Of a DNA stretch of 64,000 nucleotides, positions 44,005 through 52,119 are shown in pieces (positions within the stretch are counted from its first letter, which is position 1; each line of letters opens with the position of its first letter). Source of the stretch: Perlucidibaca wandonensis (GTDB lineage Bacteria; Pseudomonadota; Gammaproteobacteria; Pseudomonadales; Moraxellaceae); the NCBI RefSeq assembly GCF_042677145.1, contig NZ_JBHTIT010000001.1, positions 248,001 to 312,000 on the forward strand, read 5' to 3'. The translations under genes and the position numbers were made by a program. The notes under the pieces were generated by a model. It had not been told where the DNA came from. It made no database searches and worked only from the letters and a program-made list of their open reading frames with translations.

Positions 44005-44871
44005 ATGAAGCCGTTCACACGTACAGCCCTACTGCCGATATTGTTAACGCTCGCTGCTTGTAGTTCTGAGGAGAAGGAAAAGACGCCGATCACCTCTGCC
44101 TCTGAACAAGCGTTGCTCCCCGCTGCCTTTGAAAGTGATGGCGAAACTGCGTTTGAGAATACCGGCGACAACTGCCGGAACTTTATGGTTATTGCGCCAG
44201 TCTTAGAAGAAAATGCGCGCAAATTTGTACCTAAAGAATTTACGCTCGTACAGCCGCCGCTCGCTTTTGTTGAGATGGCTGAGTGCGAAGGGGGCAGTAT
44301 TAATGGTGTAGATTCTGGCCCCTTCGCCATCGGCGAAGCTGCTGTGTTTATTACGCCGCCTGATGGCAGCGCTGTTCCACCAGTTATCGGTAATCAAGCT
44401 ATCTATTTGTTATGGCAACTTGATACCAATGCAGAGTTAGCCCGACTAAAACGCAATGCCGGATTTTTTGGCGAAGTAGTCAGCGGGATTGAGCTTAATA
44501 TTAGTGAAAATCAGCTTTTACCAGGCCTTCCCAGTATAACTAAGTTCGGGACTGCCAAGATTCCATACAAGCTTTCTCCTTATGAGTTTACGGCAACGTT
44601 AACGCCTGAAAGTCCAGAAATCCCACCACTCATAAATGACCTATGGCATGCCGGCAGCAAAGGCACCGTGCATACCCACAACGGCGTCTTCGTCACTACT
44701 AAAGTGATGGTCGGAATGGGCTCGGTCACGGTTAAGAAAGATACCGTTTTGCATGAGTTATTTGGATCAACTGCTGTCACAGGCTTCGCCATTTCAGGGC
44801 TGGGATCGTTTGTGAACACGACCGAACTGCGTCCAGACATTGCATCGACTAAGCCTGATACTGCCCCTTAG
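44005..44871 (+). CDS. Uncharacterised lipoprotein
   Basis: A 288-residue protein with a lipoprotein signal (LPILLTLAAC) and an acidic/Lys tether. I do not recognise a domain; the mature part is beta-rich, with a His-containing DLWHAGSKGTVHTHNGVFVTTKV stretch reminiscent of small beta-barrel ligand-binding or acetoacetate-decarboxylase-like proteins. That resemblance is weak. It follows the hydrolase by about 100 bp in the same direction and is followed by an IS left-end remnant. Confidence 0.6.
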   Translation: MKPFTRTALLPILLTLAACSSEEKEKTPITSASEQALLPAAFESDGETAFENTGDNCRNFMVIAPVLEENARKFVPKEFTLVQPPLAFVEMAECEGGSINGVDSGPFAIGEAAVFITPPDGSAVPPVIGNQAIYLLWQLDTNAELARLKRNAGFFGEVVSGIELNISENQLLPGLPSITKFGTAKIPYKLSPYEFTATLTPESPEIPPLINDLWHAGSKGTVHTHNGVFVTTKVMVGMGSVTVKKDTVLHELFGSTAVTGFAISGLGSFVNTTELRPDIASTKPDTAP

Positions 44872-44907
44872 ATAAATCTACCAGCCGATCACCAGAACGC
44901 TTAATCC

Positions 44908-44950
44908 GATACTGACAAGTTAACTCGCAGATTGAGATAATGCGTCCTCT
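44908..44950 (+). mobile_element. Decayed IS6 left end
   Basis: GATACTGACAAGTTAACTC, followed by GCAGATTGAGATAATG, matches the first about 40 bp of the IS and then ends abruptly. Confidence 0.8.
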
Positions 44951-44981
44951 ACTGGTCTTTATACGCTTTGCATCATTGGGT

Positions 44982-45093
44982 CATTTCTTGGCAAAGTTGC
45001 CAAACTCATGTGACAAAACAGATGGTTTTTGGTGCGTACTGGTGCTAACTTGATGCTCTGAAACCCGCATAAATACAGGCTAATGCAGCCAAA
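44982..45093. repeat. Divergent 112-bp intergenic repeat, copy A
   Basis: CATTTCTTGGCAA, followed by blocks such as AAACAGATG, TGCTAA, TTGATGC, TGAA and TAAATACAG, aligns collinearly with 55225-55335. It lies immediately upstream of the tRNA-Asn fragment. No intact ORF; the origin is unknown. Confidence 0.7.
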
Positions 45094-45105
45094 TGCAGAC
45101 GTGGG

Positions 45106-45217
45106 AAAGGATCTGTTAATCTTGGGTCACTGGTTCGAGTCCAGTTCGGGGAGCCATATTTAACAAGCACTTAGCCTCAGCTCACGCTGGGGCTTTTTGC
45201 TTTCTGGGGTTCTAGTA
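45106..45217 (+). repeat. Right copy of 97-bp repeat: tRNA-Asn 3' fragment plus terminator
   Basis: 45121-45217 repeats 28509-28605 exactly, and 45106-45120 carries an imperfect anticodon arm (extra T, one C lost). The acceptor 5' strand and D-arm are absent, so it cannot make a tRNA. The terminator copy is 45173-45199. This is the arrangement left when an element integrates at a tRNA 3' end. Confidence 0.9.
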
Positions 45218-45229
45218 GGCAAATAGTAG

Positions 45230-45896
45230 GGTACTGACAAGTTAACTCGTTGGTTGGGATAGTTTGGTCATGAGTACCTACAAACGACACCGTTTTCATC
45301 CCAGCATCATTAGCTACGCGGTATGGGTCTACTACCGTTTCAACCTGAGCTTCCGTGATATCGAAGACTTGCTGGCAGAGAAGGGCATCTCTGTCAGTTA
45401 TGAATCGATCCGATTGTGGTGTATCAAGTTCGGACCTGCATACGCTCGCAAGCTTAAGCAAAGACATGGTGGATTTGGCGATACGTTTTATCTCAATGAG
45501 GTGTTCATCAAGATAAACGGCAAGCAGCACTACTTGTGGCCCACCACGAACGATAGTCATTGATAAATTGGCAAGTTATAGGGTGGCTAAGCGTGAGCTA
45601 ATGCCGACTGCTCATCACAATACAGCCAAGTATGCGAACAACAGAGCTGAGCAATCGCACGAGTCTACGCGGTTCAGGGAACGAGGCATGAGGAGGTTCA
45701 AGTCATCAAGCCAGGCTCAGCTATTTTTAACGAACCATGCAGCGGTTTCTAACTTATTCAATCTTGGCAGGCATCTAACCTCAGCAAGCCATTATCTATG
45801 TAGCAGGACAGCTGCGTTCGTGACGTGGAGATCGGTGGTTGCGTAGCGATGATCGGGTCAATTATTGCTAAGTCTAGAAGTTAACTTGCCAGAGCC
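45230..45896 (+). mobile_element. IS6 internal-deletion derivative A (667 bp)
   Basis: Left end GGTACTGACAAGTTAACTC; right end GTTAACTTGCCAGAGCC. About 107 bp is missing relative to the intact copy, between GGCGAGCC-like direct repeats (28951 and 29055 in the intact IS). It shares this deletion and many point differences with the copy at 46813. Confidence 0.92.
45270..45846 (+). pseudogene. IS6 transposase, deleted and frameshifted
   Basis: The N-terminal 98 codons are intact through GKQHYLW, then the internal deletion shifts frame and hits a stop near 45561. The C-terminal third continues in another frame (45568-45846), with the Asp codon of the LDEVF motif changed to Asn. Lacking the catalytic second Asp region in frame, it is non-functional. 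Confidence 0.92.
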
Positions 45897-45929
45897 CCAG
45901 TTAATTTGACTGTGCCTGAGGAATATAGA

Positions 45930-46214
45930 TCAACAATTGTCATCTATAAGATCCTCATAGGACCACATTCTTTCTTTAGCCTCGTCAAGCTCTTCCCAGC
46001 GTTGATTCATGCGCCTCTTCCATTCAGAAGTGCCTTGCTGTTGATATTGCCACTTAGCTCCTTTGTACCACTTATTCTTTTCGATAACGTTGCGCTTAGC
46101 TTGTTCATATTTCCTTTCGTATCGCTCGCAGCTTCCTGCAAAAGAAGGCGCGGAAAACGAGAACATGACTAAAAGTACAATTGGTACTACACCGATATGA
46201 AGCTGCTTTTTCAT
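45930..46214 (-). CDS. Small exported charged protein
   Basis: A 94-residue protein with a good signal peptide (VVPIVLLVMFSFSAPSFAG), then a highly charged, Tyr/Trp-rich helical region with two Cys (GSCERYERK and the C-terminal DDNC) that could pair. No family recognised. It is located between two IS copies with a second small exported protein, in a base composition more AT-rich than the flanks. Confidence 0.5.
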   Translation of the reverse strand: MKKQLHIGVVPIVLLVMFSFSAPSFAGSCERYERKYEQAKRNVIEKNKWYKGAKWQYQQQGTSEWKRRMNQRWEELDEAKERMWSYEDLIDDNC

Positions 46215-46357
46215 TAAAGATCACCAGTTTTTTTTATTCAGAGGATTCTCAAGGTACATAGGTTGAAAAAGGTGCGCAAGTTTGATGCTAGTAAAGCATG
46301 TTAGAGTTAAAGCGGATTAGCTGTAATTAAGCTGGTAAAGCTTTTAAGGATATAGAC

Positions 46358-46762
46358 ATGTTTAGACTGCCTCTAAAACTTCTGCTTCTGATGGTTTCAT
46401 TTTTTCCCTTCATTACCTTGGCTGCGGACAAGCATGGTTGTTGGGAGCCAATGAATTCGTGCCTTAAGGCAGAGGCAAAATGGAGCAATCATAACGAAGG
46501 TAAGTTGCTTGTTCGCTATACAAACCATTGTGCTGACAGAGTGTTGGTAAAGGCCTGTAACGAATATCAAAGTGGTAACGAAGATTGCGGATTGTTTGGT
46601 CTTAATGACAGTAGTAGTAATACCTGGGCAACATCAAAAGCAAGTGGGAGCTATATGTTTCAATTTACAGGATCACTGAAAGCCCAAAATGATGGAATTT
46701 GTAGTCAGACGAAAAATCAGAAAAAACAGACGCGCCATAGCATGACTTATACAAAGCCATAG
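46358..46762 (+). CDS. Small secreted Cys-containing protein
   Basis: A 134-residue protein with signal peptide (LLLLMVSFFPFITLAA). The mature part has about six Cys (HGCWEPMNSC, NHCADRVLVKAC, EDCGLF, GICSQ) in spacing suggestive of disulfides, and a basic C-terminus. Not recognised. The upstream TTTTAAGGA sequence gives a ribosome binding site. It forms one IS-bounded cassette with the 45930 gene. Confidence 0.55.
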   Translation: MFRLPLKLLLLMVSFFPFITLAADKHGCWEPMNSCLKAEAKWSNHNEGKLLVRYTNHCADRVLVKACNEYQSGNEDCGLFGLNDSSSNTWATSKASGSYMFQFTGSLKAQNDGICSQTKNQKKQTRHSMTYTKP

Positions 46763-46812
46763 CTTATTTTTTGGTACTTATGAGTTGAGTCTCTGATTGA
46801 AATGGTTTGTCA

Positions 46813-47478
46813 GGTACTGACAAGTTAACTTGCCGGTTGAGATAATTTGTCGATGAATACTTACAAACGACATCGCTTTCACCCCAGCATCATCAGCTAC
46901 GCAGTTTGGATCTACTACCGCTGCAATTTGAGCTTTCGTGATATTGAAGATTTACTGGCAGAGAAGGGCATCTCTGTCAGTTATGAATCGATCCGATTGT
47001 GGTGCATCAAGTTTGGCGTTACTTATGCTCGTAAGCTCAAACAAAAGCACGGTGGATTCGGCGATACGTTTTATCTTGATGAGGTATTTATCAAGATAAA
47101 CGGAAAGTAGAACTACTTGTGGCGTGCCGCGAACGATAGTCACTGATAAATTGGCAAGTTATAGGGTGGCTAAGCGTGAGCTAATGCCGACTGTTCATCA
47201 CAATACAGGCAAGTATGCGAATAATAGAGCTGAGCAACCGTACGAGTCTACGCGGTTCAGAGAGCGGGATATGCCACGGTTTAAGTCGCCGGGCCAGGCT
47301 CAACTTTTTCTAACAAACCATGCAGCAATTTCCAACTTATCTAATCTTGAAAGACGTCTGACCACAGCAAGTCATTATCGATGTAGCAGGACAGCTGCGT
47401 TTACAACTTGGAGAGCGGCGGTTGCATAGGACGAATGAGTATAATCTTGCTGAATCTGAAAGTTAACTTGTCTGTACC
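46813..47478 (+). mobile_element. IS6 internal-deletion derivative B (666 bp)
   Basis: Left end GGTACTGACAAGTTAACTTG; right end GTTAACTTGTCTGTACC. It carries the same internal deletion as derivative A and the same diagnostic changes (for example AGTTATAGGGTGGCTAAGCG against AGCTACAAAGTTGCTCAACG in the intact copy). Confidence 0.92.
46853..47429 (+). pseudogene. IS6 transposase, deleted with internal stop
   Basis: The frame is open from ATG 46853 to an in-frame TAG at 47108 that replaces the Gln codon of GKQ, followed by the same internal deletion and frame change as derivative A. The remaining C-terminal part (47124-47429) has drifted (RFRERDMPRFKS). Non-functional. Confidence 0.92.
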
Positions 47479-47525
47479 ATCAGCCCAGCGCCACAGATTA
47501 ATGACGCTGGACTATTGCGCTAAAA

Positions 47526-48056
47526 TTAATAGCGGCCAGATACTACATTGGCATAAGCAGTTTGCAGCTCAGGGTAGATTTGATATGTCGCATCCATCAC
47601 GGCTTGAAACTGTGGGTGTTTGGCATGATTAACTAGCAGCCAACCAGCCATTTCATTGTAGTCATTAAAAGACAAGTCGGACGTTTCGCGAATATAGGTT
47701 TCGCCTCCAACGGACTGAATGGCAATGCGGCGACCAGCTTCATTACCCATGCGTTGCCCTAAAATGCCGCCAACGAATGGCACTTGCTCTAAGAGTTTTT
47801 GACCTGCATAAGCGCCTGCAGCGCCACCTAAAGATGAGCCGAGCTTAGCGTTAATTGATTTTTCAACCCATTCCGCAGTAACGCCATCACTTGTGTAAGG
47901 GCTCAAGTAGGCCCCAGCATTATCTTCTTGCACTACAAATTGGCGAGCTTGCAGCTTTACGGCTGCTTCCTGCGGTGAAACAGGCTGCGTGGTGGCGCAG
48001 CCTGTAATAGTAAGTGTGCCGACCAGCATTAAGGGAAGCAAAATTGCTTTATTCAT
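47526..48056 (-). CDS. Lipoprotein with Gly-zipper-like segment
   Basis: A 176-residue protein with signal and lipobox ITGC. The central GSSLGGAAGAYAGQKLL and VGGILGQRMGNEAGRR resemble glycine-zipper segments of outer-membrane-associated lipoproteins, but no family is certain. It is transcribed away from the LpoB operon across a 156-bp AT-rich gap, and could share function with it as another envelope protein. Confidence 0.65.
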   Translation of the reverse strand: MNKAILLPLMLVGTLTITGCATTQPVSPQEAAVKLQARQFVVQEDNAGAYLSPYTSDGVTAEWVEKSINAKLGSSLGGAAGAYAGQKLLEQVPFVGGILGQRMGNEAGRRIAIQSVGGETYIRETSDLSFNDYNEMAGWLLVNHAKHPQFQAVMDATYQIYPELQTAYANVVSGRY

Positions 48057-48212
48057 AAGTGGCTTTCTCTATTCTTAAAGTTTCGGCAATGGTAGTGAAC
48101 AATTATATTTTATTAAAGAATATTTGGATTGTTTGTCTAATTTTTGACCTATTGGGTTGATTTAAGGTGTTTCGTCGATAAAATCCTTAGCTTAATAACT
48201 GGAGTCTTGTGT

Positions 48213-48845
48213 ATGAAATGTCGCTTTGTCGTAGCCATTACTATCGCATCGATCAGCTTGGCTGGTTGTGTGTCGACAGTTAATAACTCGAGGGGCAGTA
48301 GCTCCAATTATGTTGACTCTCAGGCTGTGGCTCCTGGTGTATCCGGCGTTGGTATTGAGTCTCAGGATGTTGTTGCTGCCACCGATATGATGCTTAGAGA
48401 CATGCTTTCTAATGTCACTCTAGCTGGCCAATCAACTCCACCACGAGTGATCGTCGACTCTGCTTATTTTGTTAACGAAAGCACCACGCGCATCAACGTC
48501 AATAGCATTACCGATCGCTTACGCATTAACTTAAACCGTGCCGCCAATGGCCGTATGATTTTCGTAGGGCGCCAAAATGTTGCGATGATTGAGAGGGAGC
48601 GTGAGCTCAAACGCTCAGGTGTCGTTGATGGCGGCACGATTCGTAAAACGAAAGCCACCGCAGGCGCCGACTACCGCTTAGCTGGGCGTATTACCTCGAT
48701 GGACTCAATATCAAAAACATCCGGCATGGCATCGCGTTACACGCAAATGACGTTTGAAATGATTGATCTTGAGCTTGGCACTATTGTCTGGAGCGGCATC
48801 TACGAATTCAAAAAGAGCGCGCAAGACGATGTCCTCTATCGTTAA
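48213..48845 (+). CDS. lpoB: LpoB-like penicillin-binding-protein activator lipoprotein
   Basis: An outer-membrane lipoprotein of about 210 residues, starting at ATG 48213 with GGAG upstream and lipobox LAGC. Its mature core (GIESQDVVAATDMMLRDML, ITDRLRINLNRAANGRMIFVGRQNV, KATAGADYRLAGRITSM) matches the LpoB/YcfM fold, which in Escherichia coli activates PBP1B. The following genes, a TPR-like protein and a YcfL-type lipoprotein, are the neighbours often seen with lpoB in marine gammaproteobacteria. It overlaps the next gene by 17 bp. Confidence 0.85.
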   Translation: MKCRFVVAITIASISLAGCVSTVNNSRGSSSNYVDSQAVAPGVSGVGIESQDVVAATDMMLRDMLSNVTLAGQSTPPRVIVDSAYFVNESTTRINVNSITDRLRINLNRAANGRMIFVGRQNVAMIERERELKRSGVVDGGTIRKTKATAGADYRLAGRITSMDSISKTSGMASRYTQMTFEMIDLELGTIVWSGIYEFKKSAQDDVLYR

Positions 48846-49995
48846 GCATGGCTTAGCGGCGGCGATACTCGCATTAACAACTAACACTGCCGTGGCTGTA
48901 GATACGCAAGCACGCTTAGCGCCGGTTTACGAGCGCCTAGAGAGTGAGGGTGAGCGCAATGCCGTCCTCAATCAGATGGAGCTGGGTGCGCGTGCGTATG
49001 AGCTAAAAGACTACGAAACCGCTACACGTGCTTTTGATTTCGCGCTTAATCAAATTGAGTCCTTCTACAGCAATAAAGAGGGTGCAGAGCAAGCTCGTAG
49101 TCTGTGGTACGAAGAGGGCAGGAAAGACTTTAAGGGTGAGCCTTACGAGCGAGTCATGGCGTATTACTACCGTGGCTTGCTGTATCTGCAGGAGCAAGAC
49201 TGGGGTAATGCGCGTGCTAGCTTTGAGGGCGGCATGCTGCAAGATGCCTTTGCTGAGGAGGATCAAAATCGATTCGACTTCGCTCTAATGGCTTATTTAA
49301 GCGCGTGGGCTTCTTTCCGCGAAGGCAATGATGTAATGCAAGACCGCGCTCTAAAAGAATTAGCTGTGCTGCGTAAAGGCGCTCCGACTTTCGGTAAAGG
49401 TCATAACACCTTATTAGTTGTTGAAACAGGTACATCACCACGCAAGTTAGGTGATGGCATTGGCCATTACGAGTTGGTGTATCGCCGTGGCCGTAAATTC
49501 GACGAAGAGCGCGTTGCCGTTGTGCTTGGCGGCAAAGAGACGCAGGTGTATCCCATGGAGGATGTCTTTTGGCAAGCCACATCTCGTGGTGGTCGCGCGG
49601 TCGATCGTATTGTCAAAGGCAAGGCCAGCTTTAGAAGTACTAATGCGGGTGTTGGCGGGGTTTTAGCTGATACTGCTAGCACTTTACAGATATTGCAGCC
49701 TATTAGCGGCAGCTTAGGTGCGGTTGCTGGCACCTTAGGTGCTATTGGCGCCATGCAAATGTTTGTGGCTAGTAAAGTGAACGCCAAGGCTGATGTGCGT
49801 TATTGGTCCTCTCTACCTGATGCGGTTCATGTAATGAGCTTGAAGTCCAGCCCAGGACAAACAGCAACCGTGAAACTCTTCGATAAAGCCGGCACTGTAC
49901 TACCCGAGTTGACGCAAACCGTCACCATGCCGGATAACGGCGGGTTGGTGTGGGTGCGCTCAAGACCCTCTGGAACAATGCCGCGGCACAAATAA
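48829..49995 (+). CDS. COG3014-like exported TPR protein of the lpoB operon
   Basis: A 388-residue protein starting at ATG 48829, inside the lpoB 3' end, with a signal peptide of about 25 residues (LAAAILALTTNTAVA). Helical repeats follow (GARAYELKDYETATRAFDFAL, YYRGLLYLQEQDWGNARASF), TPR-like, then a GHY-type beta domain and a hydrophobic Gly-rich segment (SGSLGAVAGTLGAIGAMQMF). The architecture and context match COG3014 proteins; the molecular role is not known to me. It is coupled to lpoB. Confidence 0.75.
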   Translation: MSSIVKHGLAAAILALTTNTAVAVDTQARLAPVYERLESEGERNAVLNQMELGARAYELKDYETATRAFDFALNQIESFYSNKEGAEQARSLWYEEGRKDFKGEPYERVMAYYYRGLLYLQEQDWGNARASFEGGMLQDAFAEEDQNRFDFALMAYLSAWASFREGNDVMQDRALKELAVLRKGAPTFGKGHNTLLVVETGTSPRKLGDGIGHYELVYRRGRKFDEERVAVVLGGKETQVYPMEDVFWQATSRGGRAVDRIVKGKASFRSTNAGVGGVLADTASTLQILQPISGSLGAVAGTLGAIGAMQMFVASKVNAKADVRYWSSLPDAVHVMSLKSSPGQTATVKLFDKAGTVLPELTQTVTMPDNGGLVWVRSRPSGTMPRHK

Positions 49996-50013
49996 CACTA
50001 TAGTGAGAATATT

Positions 50014-50469
50014 ATGAATCGATTCACAAAAATCAGTTTAGTTACGGCAGTTGCACTCAGTGTTACGGCCTGTGTTACTCCACCAAAGCCAGTATCAAAC
50101 AAAGTGGGCACTAGTATCACTGAGCTCGCCATGAATAGTGTCAATGTCATTGATCGCAAGATGCTTGAGCAGCGCAAAACTATCCTGGGTACTCAATATG
50201 ATTATGGCAAGATCAGTATTGGCGCAACGGGCGCATCGCGCACAGCAACAGGCACATTGTCTGTGCACACGACCATCGAGAACATGACCGACCACACGCA
50301 AACCTTGCAAGGTCGTACGCGTTTCTATGACGAAAATCGCTCGCCAATTGAAGACTTCTCTGCTTGGCAACGTATTACGCTGCCAGCGCGTGGCAGCGGC
50401 ACCTATCGCGAAATGTCTTTATCTAATAAAGCCGGTTTCTTTTATATTGAACTAAAAGAGGCGCAATAA
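50014..50469 (+). CDS. YcfL-like (DUF1425) lipoprotein
   Basis: A 151-residue lipoprotein with lipobox VTAC. The mature domain is a small beta-sandwich with LSVHTTIENMTDHTQTLQGR and a FYDENRSPIEDFSAWQRI segment, matching YcfL/DUF1425 proteins adjacent to lpoB. It lies 18 bp after the COG3014-like gene, and the next ORF begins directly after its stop codon, so all four genes form one operon. Confidence 0.8.
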   Translation: MNRFTKISLVTAVALSVTACVTPPKPVSNKVGTSITELAMNSVNVIDRKMLEQRKTILGTQYDYGKISIGATGASRTATGTLSVHTTIENMTDHTQTLQGRTRFYDENRSPIEDFSAWQRITLPARGSGTYREMSLSNKAGFFYIELKEAQ

Positions 50470-51255
50470 ATGAGTAAGCTTTTGACGCTTGTAGCAGGAT
50501 GTCTGCTACCTGTAGCCGTGTATGCGGCAGAAGCGCCGCACGATGCGGCGCCAATGATGGTGGAGCCAGGCGCACTGCTACAGGCGCAAGAACAAGCAAT
50601 GAAAAGCCAAGCAGCAGAATTTGGTCGTGCTTATGTGCGTGCAGGCAAACCACGCATGGCGATTTTCTTTAATCGTTCGCTGAGCGATGACGTTGAGGAA
50701 TGGAAAACGCCGGTACGCGTTGAGACAGCTGTTGTTAATCGTAAGGGCGATGTCATGCAGGCGGAGACAGCTGTGCACTTTCGCAGCAAGAACTCAGCCA
50801 ATGAAACGCATCAGCCCAAAAGCTTAGTCTGGGCATTTGAGGATGGCTTCTACAGCACATTTCTCGCGAAGAAAGTGCGCCTAGTAGATCGCCGCGTGAT
50901 GCTCAGGCTGGCGGCGGCGCAGCGCCCTGAAAACGCCAAAGCGATTGCTGCTGTAAAGCATATTGAGATGGATGGTTTAACGCAGTACGCTGATGTGCTC
51001 GTGGAGTTATTGATTCAGCGTAATGCCAACTCGCCAACAGGTTATAACTTCAAAGCGCAAGCAACGTCAGTGAAGTCTGCGCAAGTGCTGGCGATGATCA
51101 ATGCTAATGATATTGAGCCGGCCAAAGGTCGTTTTGTGGCGGGCCCTAATGGCTATGAACGGCCAACGGCTGCTGCTGCTGACCCTGAGTATGTTAAGCA
51201 AATTGGTGCGCAGCTAGCGCAGCGCTTAATGGCCTCGCTAAGCACATCGCTTTAG
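50470..51255 (+). CDS. Exported LpoB-related protein, fourth gene of the lpoB operon
   Basis: A 261-residue protein with a signal peptide (LVAGCLLPVAVYAA, no clear lipobox use). The opening AGKPRMAIFFNRSLSDDVEEW and later VKHIEMDGLTQYADVLVELLIQR resemble CsgG/LpoB-type domains, so it may be a soluble paralog of the activator. That is inference. It begins immediately after the ycfL stop and the operon ends in a strong terminator. Confidence 0.65.
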   Translation: MSKLLTLVAGCLLPVAVYAAEAPHDAAPMMVEPGALLQAQEQAMKSQAAEFGRAYVRAGKPRMAIFFNRSLSDDVEEWKTPVRVETAVVNRKGDVMQAETAVHFRSKNSANETHQPKSLVWAFEDGFYSTFLAKKVRLVDRRVMLRLAAAQRPENAKAIAAVKHIEMDGLTQYADVLVELLIQRNANSPTGYNFKAQATSVKSAQVLAMINANDIEPAKGRFVAGPNGYERPTAAAADPEYVKQIGAQLAQRLMASLSTSL

Positions 51256-51270
51256 TCGATGTTGTTCGTA

Positions 51271-51295
51271 AAAAGCCCGCTTTATGCGGGCTTTT
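51271..51295 (+). terminator. Terminator of the lpoB operon
   Basis: AAAAGCCCGC and GCGGGCTTTT pair perfectly around a TTTAT loop, with A- and T-runs on both sides, so it can act in both directions. Confidence 0.95.
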
Positions 51296-51300
51296 GATTG

Positions 51301-51328
51301 GGTACTGACAAGTTAACCTGTCAGTACC
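51301..51328. mobile_element. 28-bp IS6 palindromic scar
   Basis: A near-perfect 28-bp palindrome beginning GGTACTGACAAGTTAAC and ending TGTCAGTACC, one mismatch from the exact fusion of both terminal repeats at GTTAAC. It lies just beyond the lpoB terminator. Confidence 0.88.
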
Positions 51329-51339
51329 CTACGGTTTAA

Positions 51340-51918
51340 CTAAAAAACTAGAGTAAGCCCTTTAATTTTTAAGCCTTTTGCTGCCTCGATCATGGTTTTT
51401 AGCAGCACATCACGATCTGTCATGCCTCGCTCAAGCCAATCACCAATAACTCCTTCTACATATCCTATCCAGCCACGCGCATGAAGTTGCTCTTGCACTG
51501 TCATGGTGTCCCACGAGCGCAATAAACTTATTTCAGCAATTTTTTCTCTGGCTTTACGGGCGGCTGCGCCCAGGCTTGGGTGTATTTCATTCGCTCGCAT
51601 ATAAATAGCAAATGCCAATGGATACATGGTCACAACATCTAAGAATTTATTTAGTCGCTCTGGTAACGAAATACTGAGGTCGGGATTTGTGAGTGCCATT
51701 TGTGCTTCAAGCAACGTATCAGAGGTTGCCGCTAACAGCAGATCTGCATGGCTACCAAAGTAGTGTCGAGGCAGGCTAGCGGCCACTTTGGCTTCGCGCG
51801 CTACACCTTCTAGCGAGAATCCTTCTAGGCCATCTCGAAATAAAAGATTTTTTGCGGCGCGCAGGATCGCAGCTTTCCGTAGTTCTGGGGAGAGTCGCTT
51901 ACTTTCTAATGTTTTCAT
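51340..51918 (-). CDS. TetR-like transcriptional regulator
   Basis: A 192-residue regulator from ATG 51918 (MKTLESKRLS). The HTH is FSLEGVAREAKVAASLPRHYFGSHADLL. The ligand domain is short. It is divergent from the beta-helix/cytochrome fusion gene across about 200 bp and probably regulates it. The 3' end lies next to the 28-bp IS scar. Confidence 0.85.
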   Translation of the reverse strand: MKTLESKRLSPELRKAAILRAAKNLLFRDGLEGFSLEGVAREAKVAASLPRHYFGSHADLLLAATSDTLLEAQMALTNPDLSISLPERLNKFLDVVTMYPLAFAIYMRANEIHPSLGAAARKAREKIAEISLLRSWDTMTVQEQLHARGWIGYVEGVIGDWLERGMTDRDVLLKTMIEAAKGLKIKGLTLVF

Positions 51919-52119
51919 GAATGTGATAATAGCTTGTTGCGGCCCCCACAACAAGCTGCTAAAGTGTCCTTGTTATGGGTGCCACAATAGTGGTTCCCGC
52001 GGCGATGTTAGTTATCAACTTGCTGCGATAAGTTGGAAAGTCGAGATTGAATCGGCTAACGCAAAGTCAAAAACGCTAGCGTACTAATGGTTAGCAACCT
52101 AAATGAAAACGAGGTTTTT

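Noticed and set aside
45106..45156. Second tRNA-Asn gene
   Set aside because: The acceptor 5' strand and D-arm are missing and the anticodon stem is disrupted; it is a 3' fragment only.
45930..46762. Classical toxin-antitoxin pair
   Set aside because: Both products carry signal peptides and are divergently arranged; no toxin or antitoxin motif is seen.
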